From positions 6,386,001 to 6,450,000 of the forward strand of contig OZ059899.1 in NCBI GenBank assembly GCA_964057225.1: 64,000 bases of DNA, in the 5' to 3' direction. The notes under the pieces are model-generated. The model was not told the DNA's origin, did no database searches, and was given only the letters and a program-made list of their open reading frames with translations. Source of the DNA: Auanema rhodensis (Eukaryota; Nematoda; Chromadorea; Rhabditida; Rhabditidae). This document shows, piece after piece, positions 53,732 through 64,000 of the stretch. Within the stretch, counting starts at the first letter, position 1; each line of letters opens with the position of its first letter. The translations under genes were made by a program, and so were the position numbers.

Positions 53732-54620
53732 AAAATAAAATACAGACTAACTTTTGTCTAAAGTTCAACAAAAGTTTGCAACCTAATTTCTCTTTTAAGC
53801 ATTCAGAATAGAAACAATTTAATATTTGTTGAAGTTTCAGTCTATTTTTGACATAAATTATTAGAATAGTTTGAAATTTGGTCAAGTAACAATTTTTATT
53901 ACTAAAGGTTTAAAAATGCCCATGATTATCGGATATTGTTACTATAGTTTATGTATTAAATAGGTCATTTTATATTTAGTACTTCATTTTCTAACAATTC
54001 ATACATGTTTTATTCTTTTATTTTTGAACATTAATAATATTATACAATTATTTTTAAATTTATACTGTTAATACTAATTATTGAATGATTTCTTATAATA
54101 TTATATTCAATTTCTCTTCAAAAATATTAATAGATATGTGCTAAATATGAATTTAACTATATGCTTATGAATATATAACTATTCTCTAATATCCATATTG
54201 TTTCTTTTCGGTTTTGCAAACTCGGTTGAAAAGATAGGATATAGCATGATGCCATATCCATATGAAGCGTGTAGCAAAAGCTTGCTGTCATGTGAGTTCT
54301 AACGAGGAGAGGAAGTAAAGAGGGATATTCTGAAAGGAAGAACATTCTTCCGCTTTTCTTTTTATTCTTGTCTCATCTCTGCATATAGTACCTTCTCAAT
54401 TTCCTCTTGTCTTTTTTTCTATTCTTTTACATATTTTCTTTTTCTCTCTCTTTGTCTTATATACAATCTTGTATTCCTATATTTCTCATTTGAGCACTAG
54501 TTGAAATAATCTTTTCATGTATCTTCATTTTCTCTCATATCCTTTTTAACATTTCTCTTTTTCTCTGGCTCTCTTTCTCTTTTTTCTCCCTCTCTGTCTT
54601 TCTCTTTTTCCTTCTCTCCT

Positions 54621-54624
<4 letters not shown>

Positions 54625-54716
<92 letters not shown>
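54625..54716. repeat. (CT)46 microsatellite
   Basis: A 92-bp uninterrupted CT tract sits in a longer pyrimidine-rich region. The Arg-Glu repeat frame on the opposite strand is an artefact of this repeat. Confidence 0.97.
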
Positions 54717-54719
<3 letters not shown>

Positions 54720-55446
54720 ACATTCCTCTGAGCCCTCACTCTCTTTCTACTTTCCTGTTCTGTCTTTTTTCTCATTTATTCCTCTTCACTGCCATAGAAA
54801 TATGAAATGAAACTGGAACGAGAAAAAAGTGATTGAATGAGTTAGCAACGACGAAAACGATTCATTAATGAGTTGAACCTTCCTTTTCACAATTTGTTCC
54901 GAGTTTTTCTCATGCTTGTCAGTGTCAGTGAACCATGATAGTATTAACTAGTCAATTAGTCATTGAGCTTCATAAACGCAAAACAAGAACATGCTTGATA
55001 TTTGATTTCATTTTAATTTGAATTTTGAGAAAAAGGAAAACAAGTAGTTATAGAAGTTTACGTTTAGAAATACATATATGCATATACATATGTGAATATG
55101 TATGTATTTTGACATGTAAAGACATACATGTATGTATGTATAGTATATGTACATAGTATTTAATATATATATTTATGTGTCAACCAAATATTAATTTTAA
55201 GTTTTTGAAGTTATTTTAGAATCTCAATTTTAAAAAATTTTAGTTTTTGAGTACAGTAAATGAGAATTCTATGTTTTAAATTTGAGTATGATACGTCTTT
55301 CGCTTTAGCTTTAGCTGAGCTTTATACGTTGATGAATACAATTTTTGAAATTGTATCATTAAATTTTTAACTATATTAGTTTTAATTACGCTGAAAACTA
55401 ACTGTATATTAATTATTATAGAATTATAAAAAATCTTTTCTTTTTT

Positions 55447-55718
55447 TTCTCCAAATTTTGTGTATACAATGAAGTGTTTGCTGGATCCGCAGCTGAGCGC
55501 TATATCATTGGATTTCTACACAACGGCTGCAATTTGCTTGAATTTTTAAAAAGAAGAAGCCCATGACTTATTATGATAAATACAGATATATCATGAACGA
55601 AGACAAATTAAAACTCGAGAAAATGAATATTTTCTCGGAAAAGATCAAACATAGTAAAAGTGAAAATGGATTAAGTCTTCCATTCAGTCTTAATAGGAGA
55701 TATGTATTTGATCTGTGA
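55447..55718 (+). pseudogene. Two overlapping coding-like frames separated by a frameshift; unrecognised
   Basis: One frame (55447-55566) reads NEVFAGSAAERYIIGFLHNG and ends LLEFLKRRSP at TGA. A second frame starts upstream of ATG 55563 and continues MTYYDKYRYIMNEDKLKLEK with KIKHSKSENGLSLPFSLNRR to TGA 55716-55718. The two overlap at an A/AAG run near 55545-55560. This looks like one reading frame of about 90 codons broken by a one-base change, or two neighbouring exons wrongly read as contiguous. The product is unknown. Confidence 0.3.
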
Positions 55719-55779
55719 CAAAAATATTTTAGGCCTATGTGAGAGATATACAGATAAATATACTTAAAAGTAATATATT

Positions 55780-55781
<2 letters not shown>

Positions 55782-55827
<46 letters not shown>
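55782..55827. repeat. (TA)n microsatellite
   Basis: 46 bp of uninterrupted TA. Confidence 0.95.
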
Positions 55828-55832
<5 letters not shown>

Positions 55833-57351
55833 TATTATATATATAATTTCTAGTTTCCGATTGAGAGGATTTCCTGTCAACTGCTTGAGACTTCATTACA
55901 TATCGTACTTAATTAACAAAAAATATTTTATGATTCCTTTTTACATTTGATAGTAAATCTTAAACTTTAAAAGAAAATATTATTTAATTTATAGAATATT
56001 AAATAATATAAAACTTTCTAACTTCTTAAAATACAACCGTTCACCTTAATTTATATCTTATAAATGAAATATACTGTTAGTAAGTATGTTAGACGTACGT
56101 CTATCTAACATTCAATATGCTAATAGAAGATAGGAAAAAGATAGAAGTGATCTTAGCTTGCCCACTAACTATATTGCTTTCAAGGAAAAAAAATAACATA
56201 GAAAGCAAATACTGCAAATCGAAGGTAATATTAGAATATTAGAATTGAACGATAAACAAAACCTCTTCATATATCGGTTAATATTTATTATATATTATAT
56301 TTTTCATTAAAAAAAAAGAATTCAATTTATAATATTAGTAACTAAATTATGGAAACAGATGATTTTAACTATATTCAATAAATATAATATACTTATTCTC
56401 TTAACTTTGTTCTAGAAAAATAGGAAACTAATTTTTAGGAATATTTTTTAACCCACACAAGGAAAAATATAATATAGTTTAAGCAATTACATGAACACTT
56501 TTGAACTTGTTGGTTTCTATTGTCCTTCTAGAAAATTACATTTATACATACATTTTCGTAATATTAATATAATGATATTTTTTAATAGTAAATTGAATAA
56601 TTGAAAATAACAATATCGTAATTCCAAAAGATTCTTCTCTTGTTCAATTATGTTTTTTTTATATTTTCTTTGTTATTTTGCTGAATATTGTAAATTGGAT
56701 AAGGTATGCTCATGTTTATCCTTGTTCACGTTTTCTCTCTCTATCTTAAAACGTCGATCTTGTAAACATTTTATATCTGCTTACATGTCTCTAACTATTT
56801 TGTTCATTAAGAGTGTTTCACGGATCTTATAGATTGATATGAAAGAAATACTTATAACTAAGCTTATTGAGAAGCAATTTCTAATTTTGTCTTGAGATCT
56901 TCTTCTTTCCTTACATACTTAATGTCAATCACATAGATCACCATATAGATTTTGTCTTTCATTAAACATATTCAAGCTTTAATTTCTTTGAAACTCTCCT
57001 TACTCTGCTCACTCTTCTCTTTTTCAATTCTCCCCTTCCTCTATATCAATTTCAATCACGATCCTTATTATTCTGTCGCTTACAATGCTCATTGATGCAC
57101 GAAGAAGCTACAATCTATGAAGCTCTTTTTCGGATTTCTGACTTTCAGTCGAATGCGAACGAGTTCACAATGTGACATCATCATGCTCTTTAGAGCTTCT
57201 ATCTCCCTACTCTCCACTCTTGTTCATTTCTATTAGCTTCTTTTGCCTATTTCAAGCTCTCGTCGTGTTTCTTTTTTTTCGCCAACTCTCTCTGCTTCAC
57301 CAACACATTCATCTTCTACTCTCTCGTTTCATATAATATTTCTTCAGCTTT

Positions 57352-57446
57352 CTTTCTTTCTCTAGACTTCCTTTTTCGTCACAAGGCCAGTTTCAGCTCC
57401 CAGAGCCAGCCTATCGATCGCTCCGCCCACTTCTTCGCCATACGGG
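57352..57446 (+). promoter_or_regulatory. Leader and proximal promoter of the cab-1-like gene
   Basis: TTTCTTTCTCTAG ends at 57365 and would leave an 81-nt leader with no ATG before 57447. The leader is GC-rich and contains CGCTCCGCCCAC (from about 57418), an Sp1-type GC box; a GC box GCTCCGCCCC also occurs on the minus strand at 20614-20623. It is therefore either a trans-spliced leader or the transcription start region. Confidence 0.45.
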
Positions 57447-60400
57447 ATGTGGCGCTCCGCCGTTGCGCTCCTTGCGCTATCTAGCGTAGCCCTACAGTCT
57501 GTAAATGCAATTGGTAAGTCTTATGATTATGATATTTGAAATCTTCGTAAAATTTCCGTTTAATAGATATATCTTATGTATAGTTTTTATCTATTAATAC
57601 TTGAGAAAATGTAGATAAAGCATGTAGGGACTTTGATGAAAGTCATTTCCATATGTTGTTAGTAGTTGATGAGCCCATTCAGTTATTTCAATCAACTTAT
57701 TCTGATGTTTAAGTTTAATATAAAAAAAAGAAAGGAAAACTAACATAATATGTACTTAAACTAATAGTTTTGATGTTTTTAAAGATTAAAATTAACAATT
57801 AACAGTTATAATATCCCTTAATTCAATTTATTCTGCTGATTTTTTAAGTTTTTTTTCTCAGAAAAAAAAAAAGAAAGTTTGAATGCTTGATCTATTAACT
57901 ATGTAGATAGTATTGTAAACGTTTTGTTTCCCACACAAATGAAAAATGTTTTTGGAATAAACAGAAAGCTGATAAAAACTTTTTTTGCAAAAAAAACCTT
58001 TTATTAATGTCTACAAAAACCTATTTTAATAAAAATTATAAAAGAATTTCATCGTCATCTAAGCTCATTTTAAATTTTTCCCTATTCAATGATCAGCATT
58101 AAAACATCATTAGCTTTTCCTTTGAATAAATGAAAACCGAATTGGGCTTTCGATGAAAAAAGTGCTCTTGTGTAACCAATCAGAGCACTTGTTGTAAATC
58201 CTTTGCTGAAAATTTTCATGAAAAAAAGCTGATCCCAAATAGAATTTTGAGGATTTCAAATGTATTTTTTCATATAAAATTATTTTACGTTTGTTTAATA
58301 TAAGAATGAAACGAGAGATACATGAATTTACTTATATAGCTGACGAGAATCTGAAATTTTAAATTATTTCCTTCATTTTTAATTATTGTATTATACTTTC
58401 TTGTTATTTAAAAATGTTGTTTTACCTTATTATTATTTTAAATTTTCTAACTATTAGTCATGAAATATTATTTTTTTATTATCGAAATAGCATATGATGA
58501 GCTCAGCCTATTTTGGCTAATTTTGATAAGTATCTTTGAGAAACAGTTGAAAATCCTATTAATTCCACAATGGGGTAAACCAATTAAAAGATTTCAACCA
58601 ATGTTCCAAATGAATCTTCGTTTATTCCTTTTTTTTTATTTTGATTACATTCTATTTCTATTTCTTATTTGTCTTCATGCAACAGCTTTCTGCTCATCAT
58701 CTTTAGTCTCTCTATCCTCATGTTTTTCATTGTTCTGATTAGAAAGTCAGCTATTGTGGTGAAAAAAATCCGACAAAAATAATAGAAAAATGGAAAAAGA
58801 AAGCTGAAATCCTTTAAATGTTTTACTAATTATCTAGCATTCTTCTTTTAATTTTGGTTAAACAATACTAAAGTGATGTCAACTATAGCACATAATTTGT
58901 TGTTTCATTCTCTCACTTCTTTTTGCACATCCATTTTGAAATTGATCTGCCAAACATCATGAAAATGGACAAAATCTCGATATAAATCTTGTCTTTTCAA
59001 GAAAAAAACATCTTCTATAGTCCACAAAATGATTACAAATTTGATTGAAGGTGTTCAGTTCCACTACGAATACGAGCCAGATTGTTAATACAACCAACTA
59101 AACATTCTTGAAGTTCTTTCTTATTTCCGATCATGTTTTCGAAGAAATGTTGACTAGGTGAAGGTTTTACTGGAGACAAGATAGAGCTTCATAATTTTCT
59201 GTTTTTCGGAGAACACATCAAAGTCAAAACTGAACTATAGCTTCGGCTTTAAACTGAAAAAAACTGAATCCGTATATGCACATCGAAAGAAAAAGTGCTT
59301 GAATATAGTATGAAGCTGGTTAAATTCCTTTCTATCATGAAACTTTTTCATTATATCAAGTTCTAATTTTCAATTCTCGCAGTATATTAATGTAATAACT
59401 TGCTTGTATATTACTCTGATATTAATCAAGATACAAGATGTTAAACTTAAAAAGTCTCAATGGTATACAATTCCAATTTATACTGATTAAGTACATATAA
59501 ATAAATATATATATGTATATATATACATATAATGTATAAAGTATATAATTTAAATCTTTTAATATTTTATAAAAAAAAATAAAAAATTTTTCATTTTAAA
59601 TTTAAAATGAAATTCACAATCATTATCAATGTAGTTAGTATAAACTTTTGAAAAAAAGTTATGATGTCATGTGAAAAGACTTTATATTCAATAAGCTTCT
59701 TTGTATATTCTTGCTTTCAACTGAAAATTGTGAGTTTACTGGATAGCGAGGAAGTAAGAGTAGATAAGATAAAAAGAAAAAGAAAAAGAAGAGAGGAAAT
59801 GAAGTAAAAATGAGATGAAGTGGTCTATAGGACAAAGTCAATTAGTACCTTAGATACAACATAATATATCCTTTAATTATTCAATTTTTGTTAAATAAAA
59901 ATGTTTCTTATATAAAGTATAATATTTTAAAATTTAATTTATAAAATGGATAAGAATATTCATAAAATAATGTTAATATGACTAATGAATAAGAACATCT
60001 TTTGATTAACTAACATTCTTCATATCTCCCTTGATTAAGAACAGTGTTTCAGCTTAATGTATATGTTGAAATGTTGCTGACATTCAAGCTTAAATGGCAA
60101 TAGAAACTAGAGAAAAACAAGATTTGAACTATAATCTAAGCAGAATAAGTTGAATAACATCATGAAATAGTAAATGTATGTACATATGTATACATCTACA
60201 TACATATTATCTACACATATATAGATATTTGTATGTTATACGTGTATAGTACTTTGACATATTAAAAAATAAGAATTAATATATTAATAATTTACATTTA
60301 ATATATAAATTTTGTATTTAAAGAATTTAAATTATATTTTAATATATTTAACAAATCTTTTTATTTACTAATTTGTATTGAAATTGAATTGTTGACTGAA

Positions 60401-63400
60401 TGCTTTCAAATTAATTCATTTGGTTGCTTTTCGATTTTCAGATGTTTTTGATTTTACGTTTATGTACATATACACATATATATTTTTCTCTCATTCTCAC
60501 ATATATGTATATTCATATCTATACATGTATTCGAGAGTTGTTTGATGATAACTAAAGAAAAAAAAATTCATGCTTGATGAAAATTGTTGGAATAAACAAA
60601 GTAAACTAGAAAAAATTCTTTTCCAACATATTCTGATATTTCATTTTTTTTTCTTATTTTTTTCGTATTTGCAGCATCAGAAGGGGGCTACGTCGCCGAG
60701 CCATGGCTCTACGATATCGAAAAGGATGCAAGACAAGAGGAACAGAGACCTATTCCAGAGGTAAATTATTTTTGCATAAAAGAAGACGGTTGAAATTATG
60801 CTCTGATGGATTAATATCTTATATATTATGAGTTGTAGGATTACGAGATGGAAGAGGTTTACCGTCAAGCTTTAAAATCTGATCCTAGTGAAGCTGTCTT
60901 GGAAAGTATTATCCAGCAAATTCAACAGCAACAACAACAGCAACAACAGTATCGTCCACAAGGTGAGTATGATCTTTGATGTTTTAACAGTTTTTCTATG
61001 AAAATGTCTTTAACTAATTACTCAAACTAGCAATTTTCGATTTATTCTTATGTAGAGAATACCTAATTGACCTAGTGCATACTGAAAGACTTTTAAAGTT
61101 CAATATGTTTAGCTTGATGCCCGCTTTTTGCTTTTCAATTTTTTAATTTAACTTTTAAAATTTTAAAATACTAATTTAAATATATAATGAATAATATTCA
61201 TTTTCAAATATAATGAGTATCATTTTCTATTTTTTTTTATTTATTTTTTGTTTGTTTTTATGTTGAAGTTAAAGTTTTGAAATGCAATATATCATTTCTG
61301 TTTATATCAATCGTAATAGAAGATTAACTGAAATGAAATAAACATATTTAAATCATTTTTAGAAAAAAAAACAAAAATATATAAATATATTTAATATTTT
61401 GTTTTTGGATACTATGTTTACAATGTGTTGCAAGTAGCCAAAGGCACTATTTTTAAAGTAAAAGGACAGATTTTGGAGCTGAGAGCCTATAATTATCTTT
61501 TTTTTTCTGAAAATATTTTTCAATGACGTAACATGAAATTATTCTTTTCCATGCACTTAGTTCCTTATGTGGTTTATTTCTAAAATAGATTTTTCTATCA
61601 GTACTTTTCCAGAATATGATCAACAATACGATCAGCCCGTTGAGATTGATCTCCAACAGGAGCCCTTGAAAGCAGACATTCCTGTTGATGAAATCAAGGA
61701 AGAGAAGCTTGCGCCTGCTCCTCAAAAAGCTGTTCAAGTTGAAGAGGTTTGCATTATTTTTTTTTGTGAAATGAAAGGATTAACGGTTTTTTAGGCTCCA
61801 AAGGAATCTGAAGATGTTAAAGCCGAACAGAAACCATTGGTAGCTCAGAAGAAAGGACAAAGTGAATATGTATCCTTTGTTGAACCAGTTGAATCAAAAC
61901 AGACAAAGTAACAGAATATTTTCAATTTTTAAAAAATATTTTCAATAATAGATCCGTGCCATCATTGGAAAAACGACGTTTGATGTCCTCGTCAGATGCA
62001 ACAAATTTTTATCCTAAGTACAGCAGTAGCCTTTTGACTATTGGTAAGTATATTCTTTTTTTGTTGAGTAAAAGGGGACAAATAGAAAAATATGTGGTAG
62101 TTCAGTAATATTTGTCGTTTTACTATAAACGAATAAAAATAGAATAAGAATTTGGCTTCTAAACCCTGACACAACCATACATACATGCATAGCTTCATGA
62201 ATCATCATTAATTCATGGAAAACTCCCAAAAAAAACTAAATAGATAGAAGAAAATGGTGATGAGAGCTGAAAAAAGGTAACAACTTTTTAAGGGAAGAAA
62301 GTCTCTTCGAGAAAAAAACTAAGAAGACGAAAACAAAAAAAAAAGAAAACATGTATACACAAATGTATACGATATGTTTTCTTTTTGTAAAATTTAAAGA
62401 AAGACTCTTCATTTACTTATTTATACTTTGAGTGTTACTTTATTTCAATCTCTGCTTTCTATCTCTCTCTTTTTTTTTATTCTCAGCACGCATTACTATT
62501 CAAATCATGAACCTTTCATTGACTCTGTTGCTTATTCCCATTTTGCTGGATTACGGTAATTCGTGGAATTGAGAAGAGATTGAGCATAAATACACTCAGC
62601 TTTCATTTCTCGTCATCGAGCTAAAGAATGATTGAGATGAAAGTGCCCAGAGCACAAATCGTTCACAATTGATTTTCTTAATATATATAGATATATGTCC
62701 TGAGGCGTTGTCATAAAACTCATGAAGAGCAGTTCTGGTCTCAACTTCATGAGAGCTAAAAAGAGCAAGAGGAGGGAGAGGAAGGAAATGATTCTCAAGC
62801 TCAAAAAGCAATTAAGCCAAACTCTGCTTAAACTACTAAAATTCTCGTTTACTAAAAATCGTTTATTAGCAATAGAAACACTTTTTTGTTGTTTTTTCTA
62901 TTTGAAAGAAGAATATTTGTCTCAGATTACTATGAGAATCTGTGTTTTTTCATCATTCTTATCCGTACTATTTTTCTGTTTTCCAACGTTGAACAACCAT
63001 ATAACTAAAAAAATATCCCTTCACTATTTCAACAAAAACATTTCTTCTACTTTTATTGAATACTAAAGCCTCTTGTTTGGTTGAAGGAAGGATGTGGACG
63101 TTGTGATGGTAGTTTGTAAGAGTCATTGTTGCTTTTGACACCAGATGTTTGTCACATTCTAAGATTACTAATATGAGCTTTCTCAACTATCCTCAAGCTG
63201 CCTCCTGCTCTCGTATTTTTCTCAAATTGCAACTCATTTATCTTTCACTTTCTGCTCTATTTGGAGGGAGCGAGCATCAAAAATGGGGGATATGATGAGA
63301 AGGAGAGAACACTCCCTGATCTAGTCTGGGAGTTGAAATTACAATTCTACATCTTTCATTGCTTCATTAATGTCTTTCAAACGTTTCTTTTATAATGTAC

Positions 63401-64000
63401 TCTTTGAGGGAATGTTCTTGACTGAAAATGCAAAAAAGGACATGAAACCAATAGGCTAAACCTCCGAAGAGATAGAAATATATTTGAATTTCGAAGCACT
63501 GAAACGAAATGAAGAGAACTAAGCTCACTCACTTGAATTAACAATTTTTTTGATTTACCGTTTGATTGAATAGAGAAAACTCTAAATAAAAAATATATCT
63601 AAGCTATGTATATAGTCTTATTTATTCAAAATGTAGAAAAGTCTAAAAGACCTTTCCAATCTCAAAACTGATATTAGTTTTAAACAATGAAACTTTTTCT
63701 CGTCAACATCTTTCGGATATAAAACTATTGAAAAATTGTTGAATAAAGCGTGGCAAAATAAACTTTCAAAGAAAAACAAAAATGAATTTTCAATTAGAAA
63801 ATATCAAAAACATTCCTGTTACTTTCAGCCGTTGGTACTGTTTTGGTTGTTGGAATGGTTGGAACCATTATTGGTGGAGGTGTCTATTTGAAGTAAATTT
63901 ATTAATTTTCACTGCAACACACAAAAATAAATGTTTTTCAGACGTAGACGTGATTACATAGATGACAGCGACTATGCTCCTTATGCTGGATCAGGTCCTG
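57447..64000 (+). CDS. cab-1/NPDC1-like type I membrane protein, 5' part (runs off the window)
   Basis: Resembles C. elegans CAB-1, an AEX-3-binding neuronal protein, and vertebrate NPDC1. Exons: 57447-57513, 60675-60760, 60839-60962, 61613-61746, 61795-61907, 61952-62043, 63829-63892, 63942 to the window end; all GT-AG and in frame, 246 codons so far. A signal peptide (MWRSAVALLALSSVALQSVN) is followed by GYVAEPWLYDIEKDARQEEQ and the conserved-looking block DYEMEEVYRQALKSDPSEAV. Then come a nine-Gln run (about 80-88) and an acidic, Lys/Glu-rich segment. KRR at 182-184 is a possible convertase site close to the membrane. The membrane span is about 203-226 (AVGTVLVVGMVGTIIGGGVY), and the cytoplasmic tail begins RRRDYIDDSDYAPYAGSGP, the start of the region shared with NPDC1. 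The start was chosen because it gives a clean signal peptide. The homology call is from memory of these families and should be tested by search. Confidence 0.8.
57514..60674 (+). other. Large first intron of the cab-1-like gene
   Basis: This 3.2-kb intron separates the signal-peptide exon from the rest. It starts GTAAGT and ends TATTTGCAG. It contains the minus-strand nested exon at 59169-59033. Otherwise it is AT-rich with TATA/TACA simple sequence. Confidence 0.8.
59033..59169 (-). CDS. Probable terminal coding exon of an unrecognised gene nested in intron 1 of the cab-1-like gene
   Basis: On the minus strand, TATCTTGTCTCCAG is an excellent acceptor and is followed directly by 137 nt that stay open to TAA at 59035-59033. 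The entering phase is one nucleotide, so the exon encodes about 45 residues. Stretches read KPSPSQHFFENMIGNKKELQ, then ECLVGCINNLARIRSGTEHL and QSNL. Codon choice and GC content differ sharply from the surrounding intron. No partner exon in matching phase was found up to 60.6 kb. It may be one end of a small nested gene with a distant first exon, or a recent fragment of a gene. Function is unknown. Confidence 0.45.
62044..63828 (+). other. Intron 6 of the cab-1-like gene, with a GC-richer patch
   Basis: This 1.8-kb intron separates the KRR-containing exon from the membrane-span exon. Between about 62600 and 62880 it is GC-richer and open in several frames on both strands, including a minus acceptor CTTGCTCTTTTTAG followed by SHEVETRTALHEFYDNASGH. 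A second GC-richer patch at 63.18-63.34 kb may be an internal promoter. None is called as a gene. Confidence 0.5.

Larger units (their letters stand above)
48122..57351. other. AT-rich intergenic region between the minus-strand membrane-protein gene and the cab-1-like gene
   Basis: Mostly AT-rich sequence with microsatellites. A GC-richer stretch at 48.12-48.48 kb lies directly upstream of the minus-strand ATG and probably holds that gene's promoter. The weak coding-like patches are entered separately. No RNA gene or transposon ends were seen. Confidence 0.6.

Noticed and set aside
54515-54775. 86-codon minus-strand frame rich in Arg-Glu
   Set aside because: It is the translation of the CT microsatellite read on the other strand and has no independent support.
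60675-60760. Possible one-base frameshift in exon 2 of the cab-1-like gene
   Set aside because: Recounting the A run at the junction of the two halves shows four A residues and a continuous frame.
1-64000. Search by eye for SL1-type RNA, common nematode microRNAs, CRISPR repeats and transposon ends
   Set aside because: None of the remembered mature sequences or terminal repeats was seen. Only simple repeats and short palindromes in TA/TACA sequence were found.

Overview
The window looks like nuclear DNA of a nematode. It is very AT-rich. Most introns in the two complete genes are 44-110 bp, a few reach 1-3 kb, and acceptors read TTTTCAG or TTTTAG. The first exons of all three main genes start a short distance after a pyrimidine-rich AG with no obvious upstream coding exon, as expected for spliced-leader trans-splicing. 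Acceptors are mixed rather than uniformly TTTTCAG, so a Caenorhabditis species is less likely. I cannot name the species. No tRNA, rRNA, CRISPR array, intact transposon or bacterial-type gene was seen.

Three protein-coding genes are supported exon by exon, all on the plus strand. (1) 23971-32156 is a 27-exon FNDC3-type gene (1252 aa: conserved N-terminal module, nine fibronectin type III domains, C-terminal membrane anchor). (2) 41945-44151 is a 14-exon PA-TM-RING E3 ubiquitin ligase of the RNF13/RNF167/Goliath family (479 aa, intact RING-H2). (3) 57447 to the window end is the 5' part of a gene resembling C. elegans cab-1 and vertebrate NPDC1 (signal peptide, acidic/Gln-rich ectodomain, one membrane span, start of the cytoplasmic tail).

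Two further minus-strand units have exons too short to appear as long reading frames. One is a five-exon single-pass membrane protein gene (48121 down to about 44876) that converges on the RING gene. The other is a terminal coding exon (59169-59033) nested in the first intron of the cab-1-like gene. Neither product was recognised.

The rest is long AT-rich intergenic or intronic DNA. Positions 1-23.9 kb are strongly pyrimidine-rich on the plus strand and carry scattered GC-richer patches, some coding-like (7.46-7.81, 9.05-9.31, 20.53-20.71 kb). Positions 32.2-41.2 kb hold the FNDC3 3' UTR and microsatellites, ending in a CpG-rich promoter island (41.25-41.66 kb). Positions 48.2-57.3 kb hold microsatellites and a few weak coding-like patches. 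Perfect TGACGTCA (CRE) palindromes occur at least five times, more than expected from the composition.

The genes do not form an operon or a pathway. FNDC3, the PA-TM-RING ligase and the cab-1/NPDC1 protein are all membrane proteins, of which the last is neuronal in C. elegans.
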